64,000 nucleotides of DNA from Macrotis lagotis (lineage: Eukaryota > Chordata > Mammalia > Peramelemorphia > Peramelidae): contig NC_133662.1 in assembly GCF_037893015.1 (NCBI RefSeq), positions 269,645,944 to 269,709,943 of the forward strand. The letters run 5' to 3'. The translations under genes and the position numbers were made by a program. The notes beneath the pieces were generated by a model. The model was not told the origin of the DNA, did no database searches, and saw only the letters and a program-made list of their open reading frames with translations. Of the stretch, positions 45,078 to 56,757 are shown one piece after another (position 1 is the stretch's first letter; the number at the start of each line of letters is the position of its first letter).

Positions 45078-46300
45078 AGTTCACCCACCCCATCCTTTCT
45101 TACAACTGTTCACTGATATTGGCAAGTTGGTAAGCTGGTGTCCCCAAGGTCTAAACTATTTATTATTCTGTGTTCTAAGGATCACTCGTGGAGAGAGGGA
45201 GCTTCCCTTCTAAGAGATCCTGAAACCCCCACCATTGAATTCCTCATTAAATATTGTTAGACATGAATTGACTTTTACAAAAGGTTGCTTAATGAGAAGG
45301 TACAATATGAACAATTGGTATGAAACATTCCCCTTCAAACCAGAGGTATACCCTCTCTTTGTACACATAAGTTCTCTTGGGAGAGTGAGTTCAACCTTAA
45401 AATTTCAGTCGTAGTGAGGCATTTGAAATACATGTGTGGTCAAGGGACAACTCCCTTCTACTGGAGATAAAAAGTCTTTTTTCTTACATCACTGAATGCT
45501 TATAAAGTTCTCTTTGTACATATCCATCTGCTAGACTCAGGCCATTTTATTGTCACTCCTCTCTCTTCTGCTCTATGCAGGTGGAGAAAAGGACACCAGC
45601 TGTTGTCTAGTTCCCATGCTGGCTCTTTGCTGGCCTTGGTGGAGTCATCCAATGTATTTTTACATACTTTGCAACACCTACAAGGTTGGCCGTGTGAGTA
45701 TGTCCATCTCAAGGTTTTTGTTTGATCTCCTCCTGGTTTCTGTGGCTACACTGTACTCTGAGGGTGAGACCTAGGGTGGAAACTAGTATCCCTACTACTC
45801 CTTTGGGTTCTCCTGTCTCAGAATGTAAATTCAGAAAAGAATAAGGCCAAAGAGACTGAGATGGTCAGGGGTTCACTGCCATGATGGTTTAGTGTGACCT
45901 CTAACTGTGGGAGACACCCCTACCTCCACCTGCCTTTAAAGGAGGATGCTCAAAGAAATCCTGTCTCTTCAGAGTTACCAGTGAATGAGATTGCAAGGGG
46001 GTAGGTGGAATTTTTAGTCTTCCTACTCAGTTCCAACTCAGCAATACCTGCATCCCCATCCAATTAGATGATTTTTATCATCTCATCATCCCAAACCCCT
46101 GAATCATCATGGCCTAAAACAGGCTCTCTAGATAGCCAAATGGTAGCTGGAAGAAGGCAGAGAGCTCCAGGGTCTGAAATCAAGCAGGGACTATCTTGGC
46201 AGCCTTGTGGCCTGACAGTCCATTAGTCAACATCTCCTCCCATCACAAATACATGCTAGCATAGAAACTGGTAGAGAGGAGCAGGTGTTCTTGTCTCATT
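44986..46300. other. Unassigned sequence with (TA)n
   Basis: (TA)n at about 45037-45078. No gene or repeat family recognised in the rest. Frames at 45500-45774 lack domains. Confidence 0.4.
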
Positions 46301-46301
46301 G

Positions 46302-46402
46302 CACACAATGAAACTAAGACACTCCCAGAGTCTAAGTGACTTTCCTCAGGTCTCAGGACTAGTACATTTGAGGCTGGGAATCAAATTGAAGTCTTCTGGC
46401 CC
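46302..46402 (-). mobile_element. MIR fragment
   Basis: 'atgaaactaagacactccca', 'tctaagtgactttcctcagg' and 'gggaatcaaattgaagtct' match antisense MIR. Confidence 0.65.
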
Positions 46403-46559
46403 AGGGTGGGAATGACCAAGCACACAGGTGGAGGACTCATTGTGTTTCCTCACTCTCTAGGGTTTTAAAAAGTAATGTGATCGTTCAGACCTACTATGGC
46501 CATCTCCTGACAGTTCTGTCCTTCCTCTCCTCCTGCGGAGTTTTACTTTCCTGTATCAT

Positions 46560-46722
46560 CTGAGTGGTAAAGATGTGGTCTCAGAGTCAGGAAGACTGGA
46601 CTTCAAATCCTGCCTTTGGTACGTAATGGTTCTATGACCTCCGGAAGACACTTCTTTCAGTGTATAAGGCAAGTCTCCAAGACTGTGAGTGGTGAAGAAA
46701 TGTAAAAAATGGCCCTGTAGCA
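46560..46722 (+). mobile_element. MIR fragment
   Basis: 'gtctcagagtcaggaagact', 'ggacttcaaatcctgccttt' and 'gtataaggcaagtctc' match sense MIR. Confidence 0.6.
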
Positions 46723-47981
46723 AAGAGTTCCCTCACTTGAGAACTATCTCACCCAATGAACTCTTATCTAACCCCTGTGGCTAGGGTCATTTCTTAGGGC
46801 TAGGGGTTCCTAGCTAGAGGCAAGAAAGTGTCTCTTTCACCAAAATCTGAGTTTAGGGTTAACAGATACAAATCCAAGATGCCAAAGAACTGGGACACCA
46901 GGAGAGGCTCAAGTCTGGCTTTGGAAGGAGCAACAACCCTGGGAGAGGATTTCACATCTACACAGCCCCCTCCCAGGGGCGGCCTCCTTGCCCCAGGCAG
47001 TCACAGGTGTGGGTGAGGAGAGGGGAGGTGATGGGCTCTCTGCAGTCTCCAGCTTCTCCAAGATCCTTCCCGACCTCCTAGAGGCTTATTGCTACCTGGG
47101 GTGGGGAGAGGTGGGGGGTGGGGGGTGGCCAGCGATCCTAGGAGACTCTGGAGTTTGGACCTTGGGACCTTTCCTGACCCTGCAGCCATTAGCAGCCCTC
47201 CACACCCCTTACCCCACAATGACCTTGTGGGGATGGGATGTGCGTACACTGTGATGCCGTCCTGTTCTGTGCCCCCTGGAGGCCTGGAGCTGCCTCTGGC
47301 CTGCCTTTGTGTCCCAAGGCAGGTTTTAAGAGAATGTTCAGCTGAAGGGGGGGACAGCTCCCCTGTCAGACCCGAGGCCCCGGCTCCCATCACACCTTTG
47401 CCTCCACCTGGGGAGCTTGACCTGGGATGGCCTCAGAGACCTTGGCAGATCGAGATTCGCACTGGTCCAGGGATGGCTGCCACGGCCTTGGGGTTGAGCC
47501 TAGGCCTTCTCAGGCAGCTTGATGGGCGGTGGGCGTCTGGACCTTGCACCAGAAGCCTGGAAGGCCGCTGGGCAGCGGAGGTTCGAGCACCAGCCGCGGC
47601 CAGGCCAGGGCAAGGGACTGACTGTGTGTCACCCACATCCACATCCCGCATCCTGGAAGAGCCCCCGAGTAGGTCAGCAGCAGCCATAGCGGGCTGTGGA
47701 GGGAGAGATCCTGCGCATCCTCTGCTTCTTGCCCCGGCCTCTTGCCCCCTCTTCCCCTCCCTTCCCCCTCTTTCTCCTTTTCTCCCCTTCCCTTCTCTTT
47801 CTTTCCTCCTGTGTCCCCTCCCTCCCTGCTCTCTCTCTCTCCCCCTCTTCCCCTCCCCAAACGATTTAAGGGACCAGATTAGGGGCCATCAGGAGAGCTC
47901 CCTCCCACCCCCAGCCCAGCCCAGCCCCAATGATCAGAGCTCCCATTTCGATCTCCACCTCTCAGTCTCACAGCGTTTTCT

Positions 47982-48062
47982 TCTTTCTCCCATTTTACAG
48001 AGGAGGAAACTAAGGCACAGAGAGACGAAGCGACTTGTCCCAACAGTCAGTGGGCGTCTGCC
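47982..48062 (-). mobile_element. MIR fragment inside the CpG block
   Basis: 'cccattttacagaggaggaa' and 'agcgacttgtcccaacagtc' match antisense MIR. It supplies part of the C-terminus of the 358-codon plus-strand frame, which argues against that frame being a gene. Confidence 0.75.
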
Positions 48063-48362
48063 TGCCTGCAGCGCCCCCAGAACTAGATGGTTCTTGAGTC
48101 CCTGGAACCGTAACCAATGCAGCCCCCAGGCCCCCTCCCCAAGACTGCGGATTGAGCTGGTGTAGATCTGTGTGTCTTATCTCGTTGCATCTATTCGCCT
48201 TTGGCTCATCCGTCCAACTGGGCCTCCCCTCCCCTCCCCGCTCTCAGCCTCCCTCTCCTGGAAGCTGACTTTTCCGCACCCATAATGACCACCCAAGGAC
48301 CGGGGTGCATTTTTGGAGGGAGATGTGAGGAGACTGGGAAGCTTCCGATAATGCTGCAAAGT

Positions 48363-48367
48363 AAAAA
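48363..48367 (-). terminator. RNA polymerase III T5 terminator
   Basis: TTTTT on the minus strand lies 6 nt past the tRNA 3' end, the usual place for a Pol III stop. Confidence 0.8.
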
Positions 48368-48373
48368 CTGCGA

Positions 48374-48455
48374 CGCTGTGAGCAGGATTCGAACCTGCGC
48401 AGGGAGCCCCCATTAGATTTCGAGTCCAACGCCTTAACCACTCGGCCATCACAGC
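48374..48455 (-). tRNA. tRNA-Ser(CGA)
   Basis: This 82-nt gene folds as a standard class II serine tRNA. The acceptor stem pairs GCTGTGA with TCACAGC, followed by discriminator G. The anticodon loop reads CTCGAAA, giving anticodon CGA (codon UCG). A long variable arm (GGGG/CCCT type) follows, then the T arm GCAGG-TTCGAAT-CCTGC. The internal Pol III A box (TGGCCGAGTGG) and B box (GGTTCGAATCC) are intact. It closely resembles the mammalian tRNA-Ser-CGA gene as I remember it, with a few differences in the anticodon stem and variable arm that keep pairing through G-U. No CCA is encoded, as expected in eukaryotes. The T5 terminator and CpG-enriched setting support an active gene. The product carries serine to ribosomes for UCG codons. 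Confidence 0.95.
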
Positions 48456-48769
48456 ACCTGGCTTGGGAGCTCCCAAACAAGAAAAATGATGGATTTGAGC
48501 CGCTTAAAAAGCACCGAGAATATTCTCGTTTTGGAGGATAGTCTTGGATGGATGCTATGAATGGTCCCTCTCTGTGCACACGTGACATCATGCCAAGGGG
48601 CCCTGGGGCCCCCAATGTAGCTCATAGGTGGAGGGCGTTCTGATGGTCTGGGGGGAGGGCCGAGGGGAAAAAAGAACTGGATGAGCCCCAAATCCAAAGC
48701 TTGCAGACACATAACAAAGAAAAATAATGACGAGAATGCTTCAGAGTCTCTGTAGCAAGTGTAATAAAA

Positions 48770-48992
48770 AATACCTCGTATTTTCAGAGTGGTTTGCAAA
48801 ACTCTTTCCAAATATCTTGTGGGATCCACGTGAGGCAGGTGCTATCCCCATTTTACAGATGAGGAAACTGAGGGAAGCAGTTAGGCAATTTGCTCAGGGT
48901 CACACAGTTGCTAGCAGATGCCTGAGACTGGATTTGAAATCCATCCTCCTGACTTCAGGTCCAGCGCTTTATCTACTGCCACCTAAGTGTCA
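48770..48992 (-). mobile_element. MIR-family SINE, near full length
   Basis: 'tggtttgcaaaactctttcc', 'ccccattttacagatgagga', 'tttgctcagggtcacacagt' and 'tccagcgctttatctactgc' give a clean antisense MIR, one of the best preserved here. Confidence 0.9.
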
Positions 48993-49013
48993 ATTATTCT
49001 TATCTCCATTTTC

Positions 49014-49031
49014 CGGGGGGGGGGGGGGGGG
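49014..49031. repeat. G homopolymer run of about 17
   Basis: Uninterrupted G run just right of the MIR copy. Confidence 0.95.
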
Positions 49032-49051
49032 CTGAGACTCAAGGAGACTGA

Positions 49052-49165
49052 ACTCCTTAAGGGCAAAGATTGACTAAGGTTGTATTTGTCTATCCAGTCT
49101 TCAGAAGTGTCTGACCTCCAACAGGCACTTCAATAAATGTTCAATGATTGAATGAGGTCTCAGAG
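49052..49165 (+). mobile_element. L2-type LINE 3' end
   Basis: 'aactccttaagggcaaagat', 'ctgacctccaacaggcactt' and 'caataaatgttcaatgattg' match an L2 tail. Confidence 0.7.
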
Positions 49166-49915
49166 CCCATCAGTATCCAAGCCTGGATTCAGATGAGCTT
49201 GGGCTCCAGATTTAGAGAGAACTGCATCCCAGGGATGCCTAAGGAAGTTTGGATGTCATCAGGACCCGAAACAATTATGTGTTTGTAGTAGGAAAATTGG
49301 GCTTCTGTCCTGAGCTTGGAAGGCACTTTTCTTGTTGGTGTATGAGTTTTCTCATGCACAAAGTGGAGGAAACCCTGGTCCTGAACCTCTCCCCTACTGC
49401 CACCACGCACTTGGGATGGTCATGGTCAACCCTTGATGTTGTCATCATAAGGATGTCCAGTTTCCTGACTCCCTTACTCTGAAATTGCTCAGACACTATC
49501 TCTTGTCTTTCAAATCACTCCCTCACCTTGTACTTTGTCACTTCTCACCTTAATATCCAGTCCCCGGGCACCCCTATTTTCTCAGACTATCAACCCCAGG
49601 CTAGGATGGGTAAGATATTGTTCAAATAATCTGGCAAAAAGTGAGGGAGGGAGAGGCTTAAACCTGAGGAGGTAATAATAGATAGACTAAGGGAGGAGCC
49701 GCAAAAACTGATCCCCTGTGTAGGAGGGGGTATGACTGCAGAGGAAATTTAGAGAAATCTTGTCCAAATGTTGATCCTTTCTGATATAATTTCTGTTGAT
49801 GTTTGGAGGCGCTCCTTAATTTGGCTTCATTTCAGAAAGCTTCAGGAAATGGGTTGGCATGCTGTTTCTGTGACTCCTCATTGAGCTTCACCAAGAGCAA
49901 CTTCAGCTTTATTAC
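49166..49915. other. Unassigned sequence
   Basis: No repeat or gene recognised. Confidence 0.4.
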
Positions 49916-49916
49916 A

Positions 49917-50066
49917 ACTATCCTGGTGGTGTAATGGATAGAGCACTGGCTCTACAATTAGGAGGAGCTGAGTTCAAATCCAGTCTCAGGCACTAGATAT
50001 GAAAATGGTAACTGTGTGATTTTGGCCAAGTCCCCCAATCCTATTGCTCCACAAAAGAAAAAAATA
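49917..50066 (+). mobile_element. tRNA-derived SINE, older WSINE-like copy
   Basis: 'ggtggtgtaatggatagagc', 'ctgagttcaaatccagtctc', 'gtgtgattttggccaag' and A-rich tail. Confidence 0.7.
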
Positions 50067-50334
50067 GCTCCCCGGATTTCTGGGTGAGTTTTCACATTGT
50101 CTTGCATCCAATCAGGCCTCGAGCTCCCTTCTTAGCCTTCTCCAGATCATGGCTCTACCCGGAATCATCCTCCATGACAATTGTTCATAGTAAGTACTTG
50201 AGCTTACTAGTTACCCAACCCACATTTCTCCCTTTAAACTGGACTCTTTCTTTTTCATCTCCCCAGAACCCCCTTCGTGGTCAGATCCACACAGAGCTTC
50301 AGAATCCAGGGCCTGAGGAGCTAAAAGTAACCTT

Positions 50335-50492
50335 CAGACATATCTAACCCAACCTCCATTTGGCAGATAAAGAAATCGAGACCTAGGGGAGTTGGGATTT
50401 TCCCCATGTCAGGAAGCATCAGGGGTGGGATCTGAACCCAGGTCCTCTCGATTACAAAGAAGACGTAGTTTACCCTCTAAGCCATGAGCCTT
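50335..50492 (-). mobile_element. MIR-family SINE
   Basis: 'cctccatttggcagataaag', 'cccatgtcaggaagcatcag' and 'gggatctgaacccaggtcct' match antisense MIR. Confidence 0.75.
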
Positions 50493-51565
50493 TTCTACTC
50501 CAGACTGGACACCTCTTAGTTTCTAAGTGCTTAATTTACGAAAAGTGTTGTCTTGCCTCCAACCCTTAATCAATGTCTTGATCTGAAGCCTACAGGCAAG
50601 GTTGGGTTTATTTGCTGGATCTCTCATCTCGCCTTCTAATCTGTTGCTAAGCCTTTAACATACAGTGTTTTCTCTGTGTGTTTTTTTCTTGGGAGGGGTA
50701 AGGTAGCAAAGGGCAGTCTAGAAACCTTAGTGAGAATGAGCTTCTCAGCTTCTTTCACAGGGCCACTAAAATATAGATTTTGAGAGAAAATGGGAGAGGG
50801 GAGAGAGATGAAGCATCCCTAACTCTCAGAAGTGAAAATCTGAAGCCAATGGCTTTTCTCCCGGCTGTTATCAAAACTCTGACTCTGAGTCCATCCTCCA
50901 TTTTAACTGAAGCTTCTTAGGGCCCTGGGGGCACCCTTCCTCATTAAAGAAAATAACTCTCTAGTTTGAAGTTCTTTGGGGTTGCAAAATGGAGACTGAA
51001 GGGACTTGATTTGAGTTGGAAATTTCTGGGATAGATTTTCCCCAGCAGGATGTTTCTATTTTGCTCACTAAATGCATGCAAATTTCTTGCAAGGGAAGCA
51101 AGATTTAGTTCTCATTAAAATATTTGTTCAAGGACCCAATTCAAACAGCAGTGCCAGGCTCCTCTTCCCTCTCTCTTTGCTTCACATCAGAAAGAATGAG
51201 TCACTACTCTGGGCTTGGTGAGAGTCTAGGGAGAGAAAATAAACAGATGCCTCCAAGGGTATTGTTTTAATCAATTCGTGAAGATAGAGGGAGGAGGGGA
51301 AAGGAGGAGGCAGATCCAGAGGTTCCAAAGACCTAGAGAAAATAGCAAGTTCAAAAAATAGACTTTATTATTTTCTCCCCTCCCCCCAGCCCAGCCAGAG
51401 ATCTGTTTTCTAAGGTTTATTTAAGGCATATTTTCATCTGATTGTCCAATTCTTAAGGACAGGAGCTGTCTCCACCTCTTCACTTTGCCTATCTTGATAG
51501 GTCCTAGGTTCAGCTGGGGGCTCCTTATCCTACTGGGAAGTGCTGGAATGAAGAATGACTGAACT
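50493..51565. other. Unassigned, possibly single-copy sequence
   Basis: No repeat or gene recognised over about 1 kb, one of the longer repeat-free stretches in the window. Confidence 0.4.
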
Positions 51566-51567
51566 AG

Positions 51568-51700
51568 AATGGAAATTAAAGGTCATCTCCTCCAATTTCC
51601 TCTTTAGCAGAGGAGAAAATAGAGGCACAGAGGGTGACAAAGACTTAAAAGGTGAATTCGGCTGCTAAGTGTGAGGTGAAACTGAAGATTCATTAGAGAA
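51568..51700 (-). mobile_element. MIR fragment
   Basis: 'caatttcctctttagcagag' and 'gagaaaatagaggcacagag' match antisense MIR. Confidence 0.65.
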
Positions 51701-52361
51701 GTGGCTCCTTATTAAAGGGAAATAGCCTTTCATTATCTCTATTACTGGGGCAACTCTACCATGATCCTTTGACCCCAAATGATCCTTGTCTTCACCAAGA
51801 TAACCATTCTCAATTCTTCCTACCCTCTGACAGTACAGACTAGTAAGACACAGAGAGATGGAAGGATAGAACTGGGAAGTGGGTTAAATGAAGGTACACA
51901 GTTTCCCCACATTATATTAAGCCCTGGGAATGCAAAATGACAAAACAAGAAAGTCCTTGCTCTCTAGGAGCTTACAATCTAATAGGGGAAGACCATATCC
52001 TTGAGGTTATTGTTCAATGGAACTTCCAAAGGAAAGAGGGCAACCCAGACACAGAAGGACCTTAAGCCTATGCTCTGTGAGACTCTACTGAGTTAATCAA
52101 GGCTCTTGAACTAAGAAAAGAAAAAACTTTGGCTAATAAAAAAGCCAGCTTGGTTCCAGGAGAAAAGAAGGTAAAGATTCAAATATTCCCAAGGCCTGGA
52201 GAAATTTGAACATATTCATCTATGCACATAAACACAACAGACATATACACACATGTGTACATTCACTCCCCTCCATTCTTTCTAACTTGGACATTGTACT
52301 AGAATACACGCTGTAATATTTGAGAATCCCAGTACACACTAGGTCCACAATGAGGACTTCA
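51701..52361. other. Mostly unassigned
   Basis: About 51895-51995 ('attaagccctgggaatgcaa', 'gagcttacaatctaatag') is an old dispersed repeat, like the one at 19260. The rest is unrecognised. Confidence 0.4.
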
Positions 52362-52376
52362 ATAGGATTTCATCTA

Positions 52377-52810
52377 ACTGATGCTGAGTGAGATGAGCAG
52401 AACCAGAAAAGCACTGTGCACACTAACAGCAACATGGGGGCGATGATCCACCTTGATGGACTTGCTCATTCCATCAGCGCAACAATCAGGGACAATATAG
52501 GGCTGTCTGCAATGGAGAATACCATCTGGATCCAGAGAAAGAACTCTGGAGTTTGAACAAAGACCAATGACTATGACCTTTAATTTAGAAAAAAAAACCT
52601 GATATCTTATTGTCTGATCTTGTTATCTCTTAAACTTTTTGTATATTCCTTAAGGATGTGGTTTCTCTCTCATCACACTCAATTTGGATCAGTGTACAAC
52701 ATAGAAACAAAGTAAAGACTGACAGATTGCTTTCTGGGGGGGGCAGGGAGGGAAGTAAGATTGGGGAAAAATTGTAAAACTCAAATGAGATGTTTAATAA
52801 AAGGAAAAAA
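52377..52810 (+). mobile_element. L1 3' end fragment with 15-bp target duplication
   Basis: It starts in the ORF2 end ('tgctgagtgagatgagcaga') and runs through the 3' UTR ('gcaatggagaataccatctg', 'tctctctcatcacactcaat') to an A-rich tail. Duplication ataggatttcatcta at 52362-52376 against atagtatttcatcta at 52811-52825 (one mismatch). Confidence 0.9.
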
Positions 52811-53016
52811 ATAGTATTTCATCTAGAATCAATTTTGCAATTGAAAAGAAGTGTGGTGAAATGGACACAAAACAAGCCAAGGATTCAAGACACTTGATCA
52901 GTCCCAAGTGATTTGGGTCTCTTGATCTCTATCTGCCTCTGTTTCTTTTTTTGTAAAATTGATGTTTTATTTTTACAAATTCATGTTATGAAAGTTTTCC
53001 CACCATCATCCATATG

Positions 53017-53019
<3 letters not shown>

Positions 53020-53057
<38 letters not shown>
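53020..53057. repeat. (TA)n microsatellite
   Basis: About 18 TA units in the antisense L1 3' UTR. Confidence 0.95.
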
Positions 53058-53060
<3 letters not shown>

Positions 53061-54807
53061 AGTTACAAAATTTCCTTCCACCCTCCTTCCCATCCCCCTC
53101 CCCTCAGTGATGATCAGTCAGGTTAACATTGTACATACATATTTTGGATAAACATGTTTACAAATCAGTCATTTTCAGTATGAGGAATTAAAATTAAGGG
53201 AAGGAGATACATAAGAAATATTATTATAAAGTGTTCATCAGATTCTGAAGGGATTTGCTTTGGTTTTGTTTTGTTTAGGATTTCTTCCTGTGAATGGGGA
53301 TAGCATTGTCCTTAGTTGGTCTAATAGGGTTGTCCTATCTCTCTGAATAGCTTAGAGGAGCTATGTTGTTGCTAATGTGTACAATGTTCTCTTGGTTGTG
53401 CTCCCTTCACTAAGCATCAGATCCTGTAAGTCATTACATGCTTTTGTAGAGTCCGACCATTTATGGTTTCTTATAAAACAATAATATCCCACAGTATTCA
53501 TGCACCACAACTTGTTTTAGCCATTCCCCAATGAATGGACATCCCCTCAATTTCTAATTTTTTGCCACTACAAAAATTGCTGTTATGAATATTTTGGAAC
53601 ATGTGGGACTTTTCTCTTTTATTATGATTTCTTCTGGAGCTAGACTTAGAATTGGAATTGCTGGGTAAAGGGGAATGAATAGTTTTATTGCTCTTTGGGC
53701 ATAGTTCCAAATTGCTCTCCAGAATGGTTGGATCATTTCACAACTCCCCCAGCAATGCCCCAATTAATATCCCAGCCCTCCCATAACCTCTCCATCATTG
53801 AACATTTTCTGGTCATCTTAGCCAATCTGATAGGTGTGAGGTGATACCTCACAGTTGTTTTAATTTGCATTTCTGTAATCAAAAATGATTTAGAGCATTT
53901 TTATATGATTGTTTATAGCTTTCATTTCTTCATTTAAAAGCTGTCTATACATATCCTTTGACCATTTCTCAATTGAGGAATGATTTGTAATCTTATAAAT
54001 TTAATGCACTTCTCTATATATTATAGAAATGAGACCCTTATCAGAACTCCTAGTTGTGAAGATTGTTTCCCAGCTTTATGCTTTCCTTCTAATTTTGGCA
54101 GCATTGATTTTATTAGTACAAATTTTTTTTTAATTTAATATAGTCAAAATCATTCATTTTGCAGTTTATAATGTACTCTATTTCTTGTTTGGTCATAAAT
54201 TTGTCCCCTTTCCATAGAGCTATTTCTTGGTCTATTTTAGCTATGGTATTACCCTTCATGTCTAAATCCTGTACCCATTTGACCTTATTTTGGCATAGGG
54301 TGTGAGAGATGGGTCTATGCCTAGTTTTTGCCATACTATATTCCAGTTTCCCCCAACAGATTTTGTCAAATAGTGAGTTTTTAAACCAGAAGTTAATGTC
54401 TTTGGGTTTATCAAACAGCAGATTTACTACTGTTTCTTTTGAACTTATCCTAATTAATTCACTGATCCATTACTCTATTTCTTAACCAATATCAGGATGT
54501 TGTGATGACTGCCACTTTATAATATAGTTTTAGCTCTGGTAGAGCTAGGCCAACTTTCTTTACATTTTTTTTCATCAGTTCCCTTGTTATTCTTGACATT
54601 TTGTTGCTACCGGTTGAATTTTGTTACTATTTTTTCTAGCTGAGTAAAATAGTTGTTTGGTATGACCATGAATAAGTAATTTAATCTGGTTAGAATTGTC
54701 ATTTTTATTATATTAGCTTGACCCAACCATGGACAATTGACATATTTCTAATTATTTAGATCTAACTTTATTTGACTGAGAAGTGCTTTATAATTGTGTT
54801 CATCCAG

Positions 54808-54962
54808 GGGTGGCTAGGTAGTGCAGTAGATAAAGCACCAGCCCTGGAGTCAGGAGCACCTGAGTTCAAATCCAACCTCACACATTTAACAATGACTTAG
54901 CTGTGTGGCCTTGGGCAAGCCATTTAACCCTACTGCCTTGCAAAAAAAAATTAAAGAAAAAT
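54808..54962 (+). mobile_element. WSINE-like SINE in L1 ORF2, 17-bp target duplication
   Basis: Full head, core and A-tail. The perfect duplication taattgtgttcatccag lies at 54791-54807 and 54963-54979, and L1 coding text resumes after it. Confidence 0.95.
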
Positions 54963-55809
54963 TAATTGTGTTCATCCAGTTTCTGGGTTTGTCTTGGGAG
55001 GTAGATTCCCAGGTATTTAATATTGTCTATAGTTGCTTTAACTGGAATTTCTCTTTCTATCTCTTTATTTTAGGCTTTATTGTTCAAATAGAGAACTGTT
55101 AATGATTTATGTAGGTTTATTTTATATCCTGCTACACTGCCATATTTGTTAATTGTTTCAAGGAGTTTTTTAAGATGATTTTCTCAGTTTCTGTAAGTAT
55201 ACCATCATATCATCTGCAAAGAATGAAATCTTTGCTCTCTCATTGCCAATTCTGATTCCTTCAATTTCTTTTTCTTCTCTTATTGCTAAAGCTAGCATTT
55301 CTAATACTAAATTGAATAGTAATGGTGATAATAGGTATCCTTGTTTCACCCTTGATTTATCCCTATTACATGAGTTTATTCCTATTACATAAAATATCTG
55401 TTGATGGCTTTAGATATTATTTATTATTTTAAAGAAAACTCCATTCATTCCTAAACCTTCTTGTGTTTTTAATAGAAATGGATGTTATGTTTTATCAAAG
55501 ACTTTTTCAGCATCTATTGAGATAATCATATGATCTCTTTTGGTTTTGCTATTGATATGTTCAATTATGTTGCATGTTTTTCTGAAATTGGACCATCACT
55601 GCCTACCTTGTATAAATTCTGATCATGGTTTATGAGCCTAGTAATAATTTGATAGAATTTCATTGCTAAAATTTTATTTAAGATTTTTGCATCGATGTTC
55701 ATTAGGGAAATTGGTATATAGTTTTCTTTGCCTGCTTTGATTCTTCTTAAGTATCAATACCATATTGGTGTCATAAAAGTAATTTAGAAGAACTCCCTCT
55801 CTTATTTTT

Positions 55810-55961
55810 TTATTTTAGGTTTTTGCAAAGTAAATGGGGTTAACGTGGCTTGCACAAGGCCACACAGCTAGGTAATTATTAAGTGTCTGAGGCCGGATTT
55901 GAACCCAGATGCTCCTGACTCCAGGGCTGGTGCTCTATCCACTGCCCCACCTAGCCGCCCT
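55810..55961 (-). mobile_element. WSINE-like SINE in L1 ORF2
   Basis: Antisense copy: T-rich tail at left, 'cacacagctaggtaattatt', 'ctccagggctggtgctctat', 'ctagccgccc' at right. T-rich flanks make the exact target duplication hard to fix. Confidence 0.85.
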
Positions 55962-56404
55962 TCTTTCCTATTTTTTAAATAGTTTATGTAGAATAGGAAA
56001 TAATTGTTCCTTAAATATTTGGTAGAATTTACTTGTAAGTCCATCTGGACCTGGAGACTTTTTCTTAGGGAGTTTATTGATGGTTTCTTTAATTTCTTTT
56101 TCTGAAATGGAGTTCAAGCATTTAATTTCTTCTTCTGTTAATCTGGGCAGTTTGTATTTTTGTAAATATTTGGCCATTTTGCTCAGGTTATCTAATTTAT
56201 TAGCATATATTAAGTACCCTATCTTCCTCTGTCTCCTTAGAAGAACACTTTTCATGAGTCTTGAATTACATAAAATTATAATTAGTTTTTCTTTACCTTA
56301 CCTCCTTTTCAAGTACTCTCCAAGGACACAAAATTCTCATGAGCCAAAGTATCGTCCAAAGATTTAACCCTACATTAAATAAAGTAAGGATTAATTCCAA
56401 ACAT

Positions 56405-56700
56405 GATTTAATTGACTATAAGAATCTCAAAGGGCTCCAAATCCTGGCAGACTCTGAAGATCTCACTTGAGAACTTTAGAAATGATTGTGAGTTATGGGA
56501 GACACTGACTCAGGACTGCCCAGTTGATGATGCCCTCAGTGAAACTGCTAAGCTTTATCCACACAACAGAATTAAAGTGGTTCAAAGGATACTGAGACAT
56601 TTAAGTTTAGAGTTAACATCCCTGCTTTTCATCAGGACTTTTTTTGTCTTAAACATACTGATGTCATCTTGGGCATCTTCAATGGAGAAACAAGACCCAA
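56405..56700 (+). mobile_element. RTE 3' end fragment inside the L1
   Basis: The peptide 'KISLENFRNDCELWETLTQD' and the text 'agctttatccacacaacaga', 'gtggttcaaaggatactgag' and 'gcttttcatcaggacttttt' match the C-terminus and tail of RTE-type elements as I remember them. The 'gatgtcatcttgggcatctt' end is the motif shared with RTE-tailed SINEs. It is opposite in strand to the L1 and was therefore added later. Confidence 0.55.
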
Positions 56701-56757
56701 CTATACTATCCTCTAGGTTCAATCTCTTCAATTATATTTGACCCTTTAATTGTCCTA

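Larger units (their letters stand above)
46900..48600. promoter_or_regulatory. GC-rich, CpG-enriched block (weak CpG island)
   Basis: From about 46.9 to 48.6 kb the sequence is clearly GC-rich and holds roughly 45 CpG dinucleotides by eye, against very few in the neighbouring kilobases. CpG depletion is only partly relieved, so it may miss a strict CpG-island definition. The tRNA-Ser gene lies inside its right part. The core (47420-47720) has the densest CpG and could be a promoter. Open frames occur on both strands (for example 47089-48165 plus, 358 codons). They are Pro/Ser/Leu-rich, overlap each other and run through a MIR relic, so I do not call a gene. Confidence 0.5.

Noticed and set aside
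47089-48165. 358-codon plus-strand open frame
   Set aside because: It is Pro/Ser/Leu-rich, has no recognised domain, runs through a CT-rich stretch and a MIR relic, and has competing frames on the other strand. GC-rich DNA with few stops explains it.
48244-48615. 123-codon minus-strand frame with 'GRVVKALDSKSNGG'
   Set aside because: This peptide is the translation of the tRNA-Ser gene itself, a well-known source of false protein predictions.
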